Assembly (NCBI GenBank): GCA_022497145.1
Contig: MU385890.1
Span: 1-64,000 of the forward strand
DNA from: Rostrohypoxylon terebratum
Lineage: Eukaryota > Ascomycota > Sordariomycetes > Xylariales > Hypoxylaceae
Length of the DNA: 64,000 nucleotides
Direction of reading: 5' to 3'
Positions within the stretch are counted from its first letter, which is position 1. Each line of letters begins with the position of its first letter. Under the pieces are notes generated by a model. The model did not search any database. It had not been told where the DNA came from and saw only the letters and a list, made by a program, of their open reading frames with translations. The position numbers were made by a program, and so were the translations under genes. This document shows, one piece after another, positions 20,865 through 31,363 of this stretch.

Positions 20865-21704
20865 CTAACTTCGACGTGATGCATTCTTGAATACGACGCC
20901 GTTTGGTCCGGTATGCCGGGCATGCTTGATCAATATACACGAGTTGTGTTTCATACAATCGCCATCGTCGGTGAGCGCACCCCGGGAATCATAGCCGCGA
21001 TCCACCACCGCCTTGAAGCAGTACCAGGAGTCCCGGTCAGACTTCCATAGGAAATCGCGGAGCTTGTTTCTCGCATCCTTATTCATCAGAGTTCCAAATA
21101 TCTTTTCAACCAGTTTTCTACGCGCCCGTACGAACTCATCAGGCGTCATAGACGAACCGCCATGCACGATAGGCCGCAAGGTCAGGAGGTTTCTCATGAT
21201 ATCACTAAGCTCTAGCGCCCAAGATTCCCTCTCGTCGAACGCCTTCTTTGTCTTATTCTTCTTGTTTGACTCCTTGTCGTCCCGGCCTTGAGAGAGAGGT
21301 TCAAGAGTCAGGCGAGCATTCAATTTCCATTCATTCAACTGGGCTTTTTCGGCCAACACTTCTCGAAGTTCGTTATTGGAAGCTTTTATGGCATTGTTAA
21401 AGTTGTCGAAATGGCTCTTGAAATGGCTCTTCAGGTCTTCCATGGTGGTAATCATCTGCGCAACCGCTTTATTCTTTTCTAAGAGCATATTCTTAGCCAT
21501 TCTGTGGTCACTGACTTCCTGGTAGTATCGCTGGTCTAGATCTGCAAGCCGCGACTTGACCTCTTCGAACCTGCCAGACATTACCGCCAGCTCCTCGGAT
21601 TTCTTTCGAAGTGCCTCAGTAAGCTCCTGTACCGTGCTGCGGAGAGCCTCGGACTCCGCTGTCTTGTTCTCCTTTTCTTCTTCTGCAACTCTGAGCTTTT
21701 CCAT
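20865..21704 (-). CDS. Coiled-coil protein with a basic C-terminal domain, unknown function
   Basis: 279 residues from the ATG at 21704. Residues 1-125 form a long coiled coil (MEKLRVAEEEKENKTAESEA, then LRSTVQELTEALRKKSEELA and further heptads). Residues about 150-230 are a helical charged region with WALELSDIMRNLLTLRPIVH and FVRARRKLVEKIFGTLMNKD. The tail has four spaced cysteines (WYCF, GDCM, NSCIL) but no standard zinc-finger spacing. The same frame is open upstream to 21929 without an ATG, so an additional 5' exon is possible and the start is uncertain. No signal peptide or membrane segment. Not recognised. Confidence 0.55.
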   Translation of the reverse strand: MEKLRVAEEEKENKTAESEALRSTVQELTEALRKKSEELAVMSGRFEEVKSRLADLDQRYYQEVSDHRMAKNMLLEKNKAVAQMITTMEDLKSHFKSHFDNFNNAIKASNNELREVLAEKAQLNEWKLNARLTLEPLSQGRDDKESNKKNKTKKAFDERESWALELSDIMRNLLTLRPIVHGGSSMTPDEFVRARRKLVEKIFGTLMNKDARNKLRDFLWKSDRDSWYCFKAVVDRGYDSRGALTDDGDCMKHNSCILIKHARHTGPNGVVFKNASRRS

Positions 21705-22962
21705 TGCATCAGTCGGGGCAATGCCGATGTCCTGATCATTCGAGTGTGTTTCCTTTTCCTTGTCTTGTACCTTATGGTTTTTGTCGTATGCAGAGAAGGT
21801 TTCAGACGCTCCGGAAATGTCGGCGTATTTATTGAAGTTTACATCTACCGAAACCTGGAGAAATTCGTTGTCTGTGTGCTCCGCGGTTGCGGTTCGTTGC
21901 GCTGGGATTATCAGAGGGTTGTTCTCGTTTTAGACAGAGTTAAGATACCTACCTAACTCACCCATTTTTGAAAAAATGTCAAGAACGGTTTGGCGATATT
22001 TAATGTGCTGAAATAGAAATGGGCGTACTCATTTCATCGGACCGAGTGGGTTGTAAGTAGGTAGATATCGCTATTCGAAGACTGGCACGAGAAAAGTGAA
22101 TACCTGTGGTATAGGTGGGATTTGGTGGGTACCAACCTATAGTGGGGGGGTAAAAAAAATTAGCTACAGCGCTCTCTAGTAACAGCTTGAACCTGAATGA
22201 AATGGACTTTAGAGACATGTAAGAAATTTAGATCTACCTAGTATGAACTATACATACATTTTTAAAATTCCCAAGTATTTACACGTTTTCTCGCATTCTC
22301 GACCAAGTTTAAAACGACGTGAAAACGATCGCGTGCATTAATAGTCACTTTCCCTTTTCGGAAGTCGGCTTCGCCATGATTGGCTCATCAGGTTACTCCC
22401 ACTTTTCTACCCCCCCCCCTCCCCGCACCAACTACCTAAAGGGGACGCTAGTGCGAAGTCTGGAATCAAGGAAGCCAACATTACAGGAATACAGGCTGTG
22501 TAGTCTCATATACATCCGGACTGGCTCTTATAGAACATACAAAAGTTCATTCTGTACGGCTCTTCTCGAATTTTCTCTAGGGAAAGTTTCACATAAACTA
22601 TGTCACGAAGCAGACGAGGCAAGTCAGGAAGCAATAGCTCTGTTGTGAGAAATGGATTTCGCTCAAACTAATTCATATACGCAACAGAAGTCCCTTGTCT
22701 ATTGATTCCCGACGATAACCACAGACATATATCCATTAAGGCTATCCACAGCCCCTGAGGCTCCCCCACGATCTTCAATCAGCCACTCGCATTTACCAGA
22801 TACCACCCAAGCCAAACAGAACCTCCCGCTCCTCATCTCCGAACAATCCACTTACTACTCAAGGGAGACATAAATAATTGGGTGGCCGAATATGATTTAT
22901 TCTATCTACCTAGTGCCCATGGTTCTATTCATGGTAAGGACAAGGGGGAAAGGGGTGTCGAC
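21705..22962. other. Intergenic
   Basis: Holds the possible N-terminal extension of the coiled-coil gene (open to 21929). Otherwise only homopolymeric C/G and A runs (near 22144-22160 and 22407-22422). No other gene supported. Confidence 0.4.
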
Positions 22963-23669
22963 TTAGAAGTAGTCGTCACCATCCCCAATCGTATCGTCTT
23001 GGGGGGCGCCGTCCTCGGGGGCGTTCTTGAAGTATTCTTCAAGATCGTCGTCGAGCTCTTGGGCCGTCCGAGCGTGACTATTGCCACGGCCATTGCCACG
23101 AGCGCTGCCACGACCACGACTGGGAGTGGAATGGCGACTGGTGGGTACGTCGACCAATTCCACGTCCTCTTCGTCTTCTTCGACGCTGTCGTCTTCCGTT
23201 TCGACGTCTTGGTCGGTCTCTGTTCCGGCAGCTTGGCCCTGCTTAGTCGCCCTCATCTTTCGGCGCTGGGCGGCCCTCTTCTTCGATCGTATTGACGCGC
23301 TGCGACGGCCACGACCACGACTCGCAGACAAAGAAGGACCGGCCCTGCTCGGATGAGGCGACGGCTGGCGGGAGGGTCGGGAGCGGTTCCCAGAAGAGGA
23401 CGGGAGGGCAGGTGGGTAGTCTTCCCGGGTTGTCCTCATCCGCCTCTGATCTTCCCCGTTGTCTCCACCTTGGTATCTGGTGAGAGACAACGAGGAGTGA
23501 TCGAGTCGCCGTTGTGAACCCTGGTTCGCAGAGCGAGCGGCGGTGGATCCGGAGAATTGTTGGTTAGGCTAGGGGGTGACGAGAAGGCGATCTCGTCGAG
23601 GCTCTGGTCCAGGAGATTGAAGCGGACTTGCATCCCCTTTCCCTTGCCCTTGTCGTCTTTGCCGGACAT
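22963..23669 (-). CDS. Low-complexity nuclear-type protein, MSGK family member 1 (about 210 aa)
   Basis: Start at ATG 23669 (MSGKDDKGKGKGMQVRFNLL). The model has exon 1 23520-23669 and exon 2 22963-23445; the donor GTTCAC is weak, but the junction keeps frame and joins ...LALRTR to RRMRTTREDYPPALP. The body is Ser/Pro/Arg-rich with RGRGRRSASIRSKKRAAQRR (a likely nuclear or RNA-binding basic region), then an acidic stretch (DVETEDDSVEEDEEDVELVD), an RG-rich stretch (SRGRGSARGNGRGN) and an acidic end, DDDLEEYFKNAPEDG. The start MSGK..GKGK and the internal RMRTxRE.xPP motif recur in the gene at 24996-25654 on the same strand, so the two are probable tandem paralogues. Function unknown. Alternative splice sites in 23445-23520 are possible. 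Confidence 0.55.
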
Positions 23670-23682
23670 CTCGGCAAAACCT

Positions 23683-23721
23683 TTCTTCAAAAAAGTTTTA
23701 TTTGAAGATTTTTTTGAAGAA
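23683..23721. repeat. 12-bp perfect inverted repeat upstream of the 23669 start
   Basis: TTCTTCAAAAAA (23683-23694) is the exact reverse complement of TTTTTTGAAGAA (23710-23721), with a 15-nt loop. It lies immediately upstream of the preferred start codon of the minus-strand gene and could form a hairpin in its 5' leader, or may simply reflect A/T tracts. Confidence 0.6.
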
Positions 23722-24995
23722 AAAAGTAGGCGTTGACGAATAAATGCGCGAAATTAAATGTGAGATCTTTTTTTATTGCGCATGATTGGAGTGGTTGGGT
23801 GGTTGGTTGGTGATGTCTGAATGCTTAGAGAGCTCACAACACCCTATAGCAAGCGCCGAAATAGGATAACCATAGAGGGAATCAATGGATATGATGCAGA
23901 GAATACATTATCCATTGAGCAGAAAGTAGATGGTGGTAATAGATGGGCATGGATGAGCAGCAGAACCATTGGTCAACGAGGCAGTTTCTGAGACTTGAAT
24001 ACTGAAATACTACTCAAGCTCATGCTGGGAAGGATGAGTTGGATGAATGAAGTGGAAGTTGGAAAGTTGGATGTCTCGCGGGAAAGGGGGAATTTATAGT
24101 CGGGCAGTGTGGTGGATGATGGATTGTGCCTGACCTTTCCCAGCAATTGCCTCAATCTACCGCCTCAATCTACCGTGAGCAGGTAACTTAGTTCATGGTT
24201 CCTAGGTATCACAAGACACTTTAATGTACGTAATATTTAGGAAACAGTCTCAATTTGAGCAAGTATCTGCGTCGATATCATGGTGAGCGGCGACTACCAG
24301 GCTTCTGCATACCTTCACTGGTCCAGGTCCTTTTCAGGTAATTGCGGGAATTTCCTTTTTGAAATGAAATCACCAAAACTTACCTACCTACCTACCTAGT
24401 TCTGAGCAAGTTTTATAGTTTTCCCTCATACCTGCGCAACTGCCACGAGCCAGCGATCACCCGCGCTCACTACCAACTGCCCAACACGGTTACCGGAGGT
24501 ATCTACACTCTAATCTGACCCATTACTGGCTGCTCTAGATTAACCACTATATCGGATGTCTCTCAAGCAGTAATTAGCTGTCAGAAGTCCAGCCATAGAA
24601 ATGAGATTGACCTGGGAAGGGATCGGGATAACTCTCTAGGTCAACATATGTCATAGGTTATGACAAACCGCCCTATCTGATATGATAATAAGAATCAGGA
24701 TTCAGGTCTCGATTTGTCGGTTTTTGATTCTACTAATGAATAGAGGAAACAGTTAATCAGGTGCTTATGACAAAATTCAAAATCGTAGAAATGAATTGTC
24801 AAGTTTGAATATTTCAATATAAGTCTTACCCAAGAAGACAGTCGCGTATATATCAATTGAACAATTTGGCATTGCGAAGTTACTTAAATCAATACTCGTA
24901 ACACACGACTACGATAAAAAAAGACACAATCAGTAGTAGGGGAAAACAATCGAGATCTTCATTAGAGGCAGAAGTGTACGAAGTACAGCAGCTAT
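23722..24995. other. Intergenic, AT-rich
   Basis: No gene seen. An ACCTACCTACCTACCTAG microsatellite lies near 24382-24399. It contains the upstream region of the 23669 gene and the 3' flank of the 24996 gene. Confidence 0.4.
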
Positions 24996-25654
24996 CTAAC
25001 GTTTTTCAGTAGAATTCTTGTGGCTCGCCCACCATTTATCCACCTCGGCACTCATGTCTTCGAGGTCAACCAGCATAGTGTGCACCTCTCCGAGTATCTG
25101 GTCGACTGAAGGTTTGGCAGGGGTGGTTGTCTCCTTCGAATCGCGAGGAGCGCGATTGCCTCCAGGATTGTAGCCTGATACTCGGGAGGCAGGAGGGGGA
25201 GGTGGGGACTCGCGCATCGTCCTCATCCTCCACATCCTGTCCTTCTCTTTTTGTCTATCTGGGAAGAACACGGCCACCATATCCCTATGGCTAGATTTTT
25301 GAGGAAACAATTTCTCTCTCGCGTCATCCATGGTCTTCTGGAAGGAGGCAGCATCATGGAAATGTACTTGTGACACTGGCAATGACAGTTGGTGAGGTCT
25401 AGATTGGCGTAAAACGCTTGAACTTCACGTTCTTGCGACTCTTTAAGCTCTTGATTTAAGTTAGCTCTTTATACATCCTTGTCGTATTGATATCTGAAGA
25501 AAGAAGTACCTTGAGAATCGAGCTGCTGCTCATCCTTCTTGTCTCCCCAGAGATCAGAGGGAGTAGTAGCCGAGGATAGCGAGGTGCCGGGTAGTAGACT
25601 ACGACGGCCCGGGGCATTTTCCTTGCCCTTTCCTTCATTGGCTTTTCCAGACAT
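24996..25654 (-). CDS. MSGK family member 2 (about 181 aa), unknown function
   Basis: Start at ATG 25654 (MSGKANEGKGKENAPGRR); an in-frame ATG at 25663 would add three residues. Model: exon 1 25510-25654, a 21-nt exon 2 25429-25449, exon 3 24996-25375. Intron 1 has a clear GCTAACTTAAATCAAG end; intron 2 (GTGAAG...TTGCCAG) is less certain. Total length is divisible by three. The C-terminal part contains QVHFHDAASFQKTMDDAREK, a helical DxxxxLFPQ segment, MWRMRTMRESPPPPPASR and an ending with VDQILGEVHTMLVDLEDMSA, probably helical. The N-terminus and the RMRTxRE motif match the neighbour at 22963-23669, indicating a small local family. Confidence 0.5.
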
Positions 25655-25672
25655 CTCAGGCATCTTGGATAG

Positions 25673-25763
25673 CGGTGGCGGTAGTGGTAGTGGTCGTAGT
25701 GGTCGTAGTAGTGGTGATAAGTGGTGGTGATGGTGGTGGTAGTGGTGGTAGTGGTGGTAGTGG
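25673..25763 (+). repeat. GGT/AGT trinucleotide-like microsatellite
   Basis: A run of GGTGGCGGTAGTGGTAGTGG-like units, interrupted but strongly G/T-biased. It lies just upstream of the minus-strand start at 25654 and so falls in that gene's promoter or leader. Confidence 0.75.
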
Positions 25764-26349
25764 CGACTTTGGGATATCTAGGATGATTAGAGAGAAAGAG
25801 AGGAAAGTCGTCAAGCTAAAATAAATTTTAGGTCTTAGGAAAGAGCAGTTATTAGGTAGGTAACCTAGGTCATTGAAGGGACGCACTTGCCAATTTCAAT
25901 GCTGTCATCCGAAGGTTAGCTCCAAGCAGCATAGGTAGGTACGCACCATCCCACCTACCTTACTACTTATCCATATCCATAATAGATATTAATATCAGAT
26001 AAGTACGAGTTAGGTGTCTAGTTTAATTAGGTCATAGGTCACTCACCTACTTGGGATGAGAGATCTCAATATATCAGATTAGTACTACATACCTAGTAGG
26101 TATTCACTCATCAGATACTAGTTCAGTCTCATAAACGCCACTCATTTTCATGATCACGTTCAGTTGTGAAGATGTATTGAATGCCCACACCTACTTCGTC
26201 CGAACTTGTCATATTCATCTTGAATCAAAACAAGTTCATAGTACCTTCCAAGCTTCTCCAATAGTCGCATCCATTGCGGGGTTCTCAGAATCGTCGTGAT
26301 CGTGTGCCGCGACGACGCTGTATTCGTTACAACATTATAGAAGCGTAGA
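25764..26349. other. Intergenic left border of the terpene cluster
   Basis: AT-rich with several CCTAGGTA/TACCTAGG-type short palindromes. No gene seen. It separates the unrecognised genes from the first cluster gene. Confidence 0.4.
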
Positions 26350-27347
26350 CTACAAATTGCGAAAATCCGTGGCTGCTTGTTGCGCTCTCGTCAGACGTAG
26401 ATTCTCCTGGCCAAACCAGTACGGTCTCAGATCTGCTATGGAACTTTCCAGTTCAGTGTATGTGTCTCCCAGCGTTAGAATGACGCGCCCGTTCCACCTC
26501 TCTTGCCCTCCCCGTAACCATTTATCACCCTCATACTCCTTCCCGTAAACTTCGACCTTCTTATCCTGCGTAGCCGTTGCGGAGTACACCAGAGCGCGAC
26601 CTACGAATCTCGAGTCGCTGGTCGGCAACCCCATGGCCATGATCGGCGCGGCGAGATGGGGAGGTAGCAGATTGGTTATCGTAGCCGCCGGGGCGACGCC
26701 ATTAATGGTGATACCCTCTTCGAATAACATCGTCGATCTTAGCGACCGAACCAGCCCCACCAACGCAAACTTGCTTGCCGTGTATACCGGAAGAGAGTGC
26801 TCCGGCGCGTATGCCACGGCGCTGATGGTGATGACGATGCTACCATCCTTCACTCCGTACTTGCGCATGCTCCTCCTCGCCAGCGTTATAGTGTGCATAG
26901 TACCGATCAGATTGACGTCCACTAGATTCGCGTATCTGGGCTCCTGGCCCTCTGCTACAGATTCGTGCGTGAAGTAATCGTACGGCTCCCCCGCCCCCGC
27001 GTTAGCGAACACCATATCCACCTTTCCGATAGAGTCGAAGACGGCAAGCTGCTCTGCCCACGATGCGATATCGCAGCGGTGGTAGTGAAAAGATTCCCAG
27101 CTTTGCCAAGGCTCGGGTTCCCCGGGGTTAGCCCCTCTGGGCTCGTGGACGTCGACCACATGAACGGTGGCGTTCTTTGACAGCAAGATCTTGGCCGCCG
27201 CGAACCCGATTCCCGATCCGCCACCTGCAAGTTCAATTAGCAAGCGACGTGTATATCTTGATAACTTCTGTGAGTTATACCTGTGATCAGTGCTACCTTG
27301 CTGGTGAGGTCTGGGATCGCATCCTCGTCAATCTTGAGTGATGTCAT
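26350..27347 (-). CDS. Short-chain dehydrogenase/reductase 1 (313 aa)
   Basis: Exons 27281-27347 and 26350-27224, with the intron (GTATAAC...GCTAAT...TTGCAG) splitting the nucleotide-binding motif: ...VALIT|GGGSGIGFAAAK. Visible SDR features: TGGGSGIG (residues 22-29), an acidic residue after beta-2 (VVDVHE), NAG at 97-99, ISAVA near 156-160, and the catalytic pair Y170-TAS-K174. An aspartate after beta-2 suggests NAD rather than NADP. The fold is that of 15-hydroxyprostaglandin-dehydrogenase-like fungal SDRs, which oxidise secondary alcohols. No signal peptide. It sits 295 bp downstream-facing from a P450 on the same strand. In the cluster it would oxidise a P450-installed hydroxyl to a ketone (inference). 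Confidence 0.88.
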
Positions 27348-27641
27348 GTTCGTTGATTCGCCGACTAAACCCGCAGCGTGCTAAGATATGGTTACGATGT
27401 TGGGTCAGAGAGATTATTGCAAGATCCAAGCTTTAAAGCTCAAGTTTGGTCCGGACGATCTCGGTGATTTCCTAATCTGGCTAATCTATTTAAAAGATCA
27501 GGCATGTACGCGTCTTACGCGGTGTACGACTGCTTCGCATTGCCTAGTAGTCTTTTACAATCTATGTACTGCTAGGTATGGATTCCAAGCTGGAGGTATT
27601 GAAGGAATAGATGGCTTTATTTTTGCATCTCTTTCAGGAGT

Positions 27642-29712
27642 TTACTGATCTACCAATCTAGCCTTTACGTGGAGATGCGGTTTCGACCACAATGTATACA
27701 TACGCGAATCCCTATGCCAATCGAGATCCGGATCTGCGAGTTCCAGATCGAAGTTATAAAGCAATTTAGCCAAGATCTGACGCATCTCCATCCAGCCCAA
27801 GCTACATCAGAGGTCCAATATTAGTCCATGCAATATAGATAGATTGTCGAGATTTGAACACGGGACTCACCTTTTCCCAAGACAACCTCTTGCTCCCAGA
27901 CTAAACGGTTGGCTAGCCTCGAGGTCATCGTTTCCTTGATAATCGTCGAGCCATCGGTCTGGGTTGAAAACGAGAGGATCTGTGAAATTCTTTGGGTCGA
28001 GGCTTGCGGCGATAGGATTAGTCGCAACCACAGTCTATTTATCATGTTAACTTTTGTGAAGTTTGAAATTTGTCGAAATGCCGATTGTGAAATATTTCCA
28101 CGATGCAAGATAAATTTACTTACCCGAGCCGGGAGAAAATGCCCATCGACGGTATCCCCTCCCTCTGGCACTTCGCGTGGAAGACCTAAAGGTAGCGGGG
28201 CATAAATACGCATCGCCTCTTTGCAGACGGCGTTCAGATAGGTTAGGTCGCGGGTTGTAGCCTCGTTGATTACGTCTCCTGAGCGGAAAGCGCTTCGGAT
28301 CTCCAAAGCTAACTTTCTATAGACCGTCGGGTTCTTGAGAAGATAATACGTCGCCGTAGAGAGAACCGTAGACGTCGTCTCGCTACCAGCTAGCACGAAA
28401 TCGGAGACGTGAGCGGCCAATTCTACGTCTGAGACTTTATGTTGATGTTTCGAGTCAGGGTCCGCGTCAACTCGAGATCGCTGCTGGAGAATACGCGTAA
28501 GGAAATCTTTTCGGGTAACTGGACGAGAAACGCGCCTTTAACAGACGAAATGCCTCATTTAGCTGCTGATCACCGAGCCTTCCGCTAGAACTTCTGCCAG
28601 GAGTACCGAAACGTACCTATTGACTAATTTTATAGCCAGCTCCTCATTCTTATTTGTGTCGTCTATCAGTGCTGCGATCTGCTTATGCATGACGAGCTTG
28701 ACGATGCTGGCCAACATTGGGAAACGTTTAAACGAATCCACGAGCGCTCCTTTGGTGAGAGCTCCCATTGTTATCGCGATCCAAGGATGACGCTCATCTG
28801 TTCACTATTAGTCAACTTGTATGCAAGGGGAAAAGCAGAAAAGTCACAAGTTACCTGTGTCCAATGCCCCAAAAGTCTCGCCAAACGCCAGGTTTCCTAT
28901 GATATCAAACGCCATCCTCTCGTACAAGTCCGCGATGTCTAACCTCTGGCCTACCTTAGTCTTCACGAGACTTACAAAGGTATCTACGCTATCCGTAACC
29001 AGTTCTTCCTGTTCCAAGAGACTCGTGTTGCTAAAGGCGTGCGATAAGAGTCTCCTCATCTCTCCGTGAACTACGGGATCACGTTCGGACACGATAGAGT
29101 GGACACCTCTAGCCGCGAAACTGCCCCCATCGTAGAATGTAGATTTGACAAAGGTTTTGTGCCCCGGACGAAAGCCGTAGATATCGCGAAAGGATTGTGC
29201 GGTGTTGAAGGAGAGCTCGTTAGGCGCAACACGGACGACGGGGCCTGACACCTGTTAGTTCGATCGACTGCCAATAGGAACATCGCCAATTTTTCTTACC
29301 ATAACGGCGATGGAGCTCTAATATGTTATAGGGCTGCCTCCCCCCGAGAAAGCTTACGGAATATGGCGCCTAAAGATGAAGAACCGGGGTTGAGCTCGCG
29401 AATCTGGCATACGATTCCCCATAACACTTTACAGCCGACACTTTATGCATTGTGGAAACACGTACGTTGCTACAAGCTGCCAACCTCGGCCCCGGAAACC
29501 GACTCAGCGGGTGAAAGTACGCATTATATAATCCAGCGTACAAGACCTGTCATTGATTCCATTTAGTTACTATTTTATTATCGACAACGGGAGCGATACT
29601 TATGATGGCGTACCTTCGTAATAATGACTACGATAACCAAAATCCAGAGGTTCTGATATGCCCAAGTCGCAATGTGGACAGTGCCGAGTTCGAAGGTGTC
29701 CGTACTCAACAT
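27642..29712 (-). CDS. Cytochrome P450 no. 1 (518 aa)
   Basis: Eight exons: 29614-29712, 29466-29546, 29300-29369, 28855-29244, 28617-28797, 28124-28535, 27871-28034, 27642-27801. All junctions keep frame. An N-terminal anchor (NLWILVIVVIITKVLYAGLY) is followed by the proline-rich hinge FHPLSRFPGP, then YGPVVRVAPNELSF, the I-helix AGSETTST, the K-helix E-A-M-R (KEAMRIYAP), a PERF-type region FNPDRW and the heme loop FSLGARGCLGK with its cysteine ligand. An apparent stop-filled patch at 28536-28616 is a normal intron (GTACGT...GTTAAAG). The P450 class resembles the CYP65-type enzymes that include a trichothecene (isotrichodermin) C-15 hydroxylase, so a hydroxylase on a sesquiterpene is sensible. 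It is paralogous to the P450 at 36200-38168 (shared RVxPNELSF and DIYGF motifs). ER membrane. Confidence 0.9.
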
Positions 29713-30175
29713 GGTGCTACAGCGTATGGTCGAAGGATACCTAATTACGAATCAAACGGTATCTTAAAAGTTGTACGCCTCAGGTTGAGTAACTCGAACG
29801 ATCCTCAGCCATGACTGGATTTTCTAGGCACTCGCTAATTCTGCATACCTATCGATATACTCCGTACATGGGTCGAGATCATCCAAGTGTGGGTTCATTA
29901 AGGTGAAGGATCTATCTATCATCCAAGGTCTTTGGCCAAGTATACGACGCGTAGGTCAATACGGCTCAGCTAGGCATCGAATGTAATCTTACCCGCCGAA
30001 CCCCCATTGTTTGAGATCTATTATATATAGTCTAAGATGCTTTAAGAAGTGGCCGACCTAGCGACCAGGGTTATGATAACCGGTCGAAATCCTACAGAAA
30101 TAAGTCTGATCTTGCGATCTTACAACGAGTCTTCCGTCGGCTGACGTGAGCCTATGTGCCGACACTTCTAACGAA
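29713..30175. other. Intergenic between P450 no. 1 and the AflR-like regulator
   Basis: Promoter region of the P450 (minus strand) and 3' flank of the regulator. No gene seen; short plus-strand frames around 29600-29810 overlap P450 exon 1 and are shadows. Confidence 0.5.
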
Positions 30176-31363
30176 TCATCTACCGTCGATAATAAGCCCG
30201 ATCTCTCTCTTGCACACGCCTAGGCGTCGACCCATCGTATCACTTCCAAGCTCCTCCCCTGCTTCCTGCAGGGCGCTTACGAGCACGAGCAGGCGGTCTA
30301 ATCCTAAGTGTAGCAGTGCGCGCACGATAGCGAAATATTCCGCCTCTTCCTCTATCTGATACGTGCCCACCGATGTAGCTAGAGCCTCGCTTACGCTAGC
30401 TTGGCTCGCCGTCGGAGATGACGCGCGACAAGGTGAGACCGTCGACGCGGCTCGGCAGCACAGATCTGCGAGCTTACTCACGAGAAAGGTGAGGAGCATC
30501 ATATGATCGACCCTCGATGCGCAGGAGACGCAGGCCAGCATACTCTCGGCTTGCCGCATACCCTTTCGATGTGCCGCCAGGATACCATCGACGGGGAGGT
30601 TGTCTCGAGAGGGTTCTCCAAGAAGCTCTACCTCGTCCATCAAAACTACCACGCCGTGCAGACACTGACATCCAGATACGCCGGCGGTTTGTGGTACGTC
30701 TGCTTTACTCCGAGTCCGCGGCTGATCGGATAAGAGCGAGTTGGCTTGTGGTGTTCTCGCTTGCGGACGCGGAGTGCGATTTGTTATCGGTTCCCCCGCG
30801 GCTGGATAAGTTTCCGTATGTTGCAATGTGCGGATGAGAGAGTGGCCCTGCGTGGCCAACAACGATTCGGGGGCTAACTGTCCGCTTTGGACTTCGCAGC
30901 TCCCCATCATATCAAAACTCGAATATCGTGAAAATTCGGTTTCGAGAGGAAAATTACAAAAGTCGATGCCGTTAGAGTAACTCCTCTGAGGCTCGTTGAT
31001 CCATTCGTCGACGGAACGACGCACGTCCGGAGAGGTCGACATCGTCGACCTCTCCGTCGGTGCCGGCGTAGGAAGTTCAGGTGGATCAGACCGTAACTCC
31101 GTACCTGTATAGTCGGATGTCTTTCTACCCGGTATCGCGGTGTTAGCTCGGGATGGGTAGGTGCATTTCCTGTGTAGCGCCTGACATCTGCTGCAACCCT
31201 CGCCGTTGCGCTCGCTCGTGCATCGTACCTTTTGCGCCCTACATTGTGAACATGCCACCGGCCTCTCTGTCTTAGCCGTCACAGGGTCGAACGTATGAGG
31301 GCGTTTGCATAGGAGCACGTTTCGCCCGTCGCTATCGGGGATAGGTTTCCAGCTGGCGAACAT
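30176..31363 (-). CDS. AflR-like Zn2Cys6 transcription factor (395 aa)
   Basis: A single exon. The binuclear zinc cluster is at residues 38-67: C38-x2-C41-x6-C48-x8-C57-x2-C60-x6-C67 (ACSQCRAQKVRC...GCSRCQALHRKC). Its C-terminal half contains CQCLHGVVVLMDEVELL and a helical SKLADLC...LHLGLDRLLVLVSAL region, the pattern of the aflatoxin-regulator (AflR) C-terminal domain. That combination is characteristic of pathway-specific regulators of fungal secondary-metabolite clusters. The zinc cluster starts unusually far in, after about 37 residues with an extra cysteine (C19). It is divergent from SDR 2 across 840 bp. It likely activates this cluster, probably binding CGG or TCG half-sites (inference). 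Confidence 0.9.
   Translation of the reverse strand: MFASWKPIPDSDGRNVLLCKRPHTFDPVTAKTERPVACSQCRAQKVRCTSERNGEGCSRCQALHRKCTYPSRANTAIPGRKTSDYTGTELRSDPPELPTPAPTERSTMSTSPDVRRSVDEWINEPQRSYSNGIDFCNFPLETEFSRYSSFDMMGSCEVQSGQLAPESLLATQGHSLIRTLQHTETYPAAGEPITNRTPRPQARTPQANSLLSDQPRTRSKADVPQTAGVSGCQCLHGVVVLMDEVELLGEPSRDNLPVDGILAAHRKGMRQAESMLACVSCASRVDHMMLLTFLVSKLADLCCRAASTVSPCRASSPTASQASVSEALATSVGTYQIEEEAEYFAIVRALLHLGLDRLLVLVSALQEAGEELGSDTMGRRLGVCKREIGLIIDGR
31029..31055. repeat. 12-bp perfect DNA palindrome inside the AflR-like gene
   Basis: GGAGAGGTCGAC (31029-31040) and GTCGACCTCTCC (31044-31055) are exact inverted copies separated by 3 nt. It lies within coding sequence of the linker following the zinc cluster. 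Confidence 0.7.

Noticed and set aside
28536..28616. In-frame stops in P450 no. 1 that suggested a pseudogene
   Set aside because: A GTACGT donor, GCTAAAT branch and GTTAAAG acceptor remove exactly this stretch and restore the frame (KLVNR|VSRPV), so the gene is intact.
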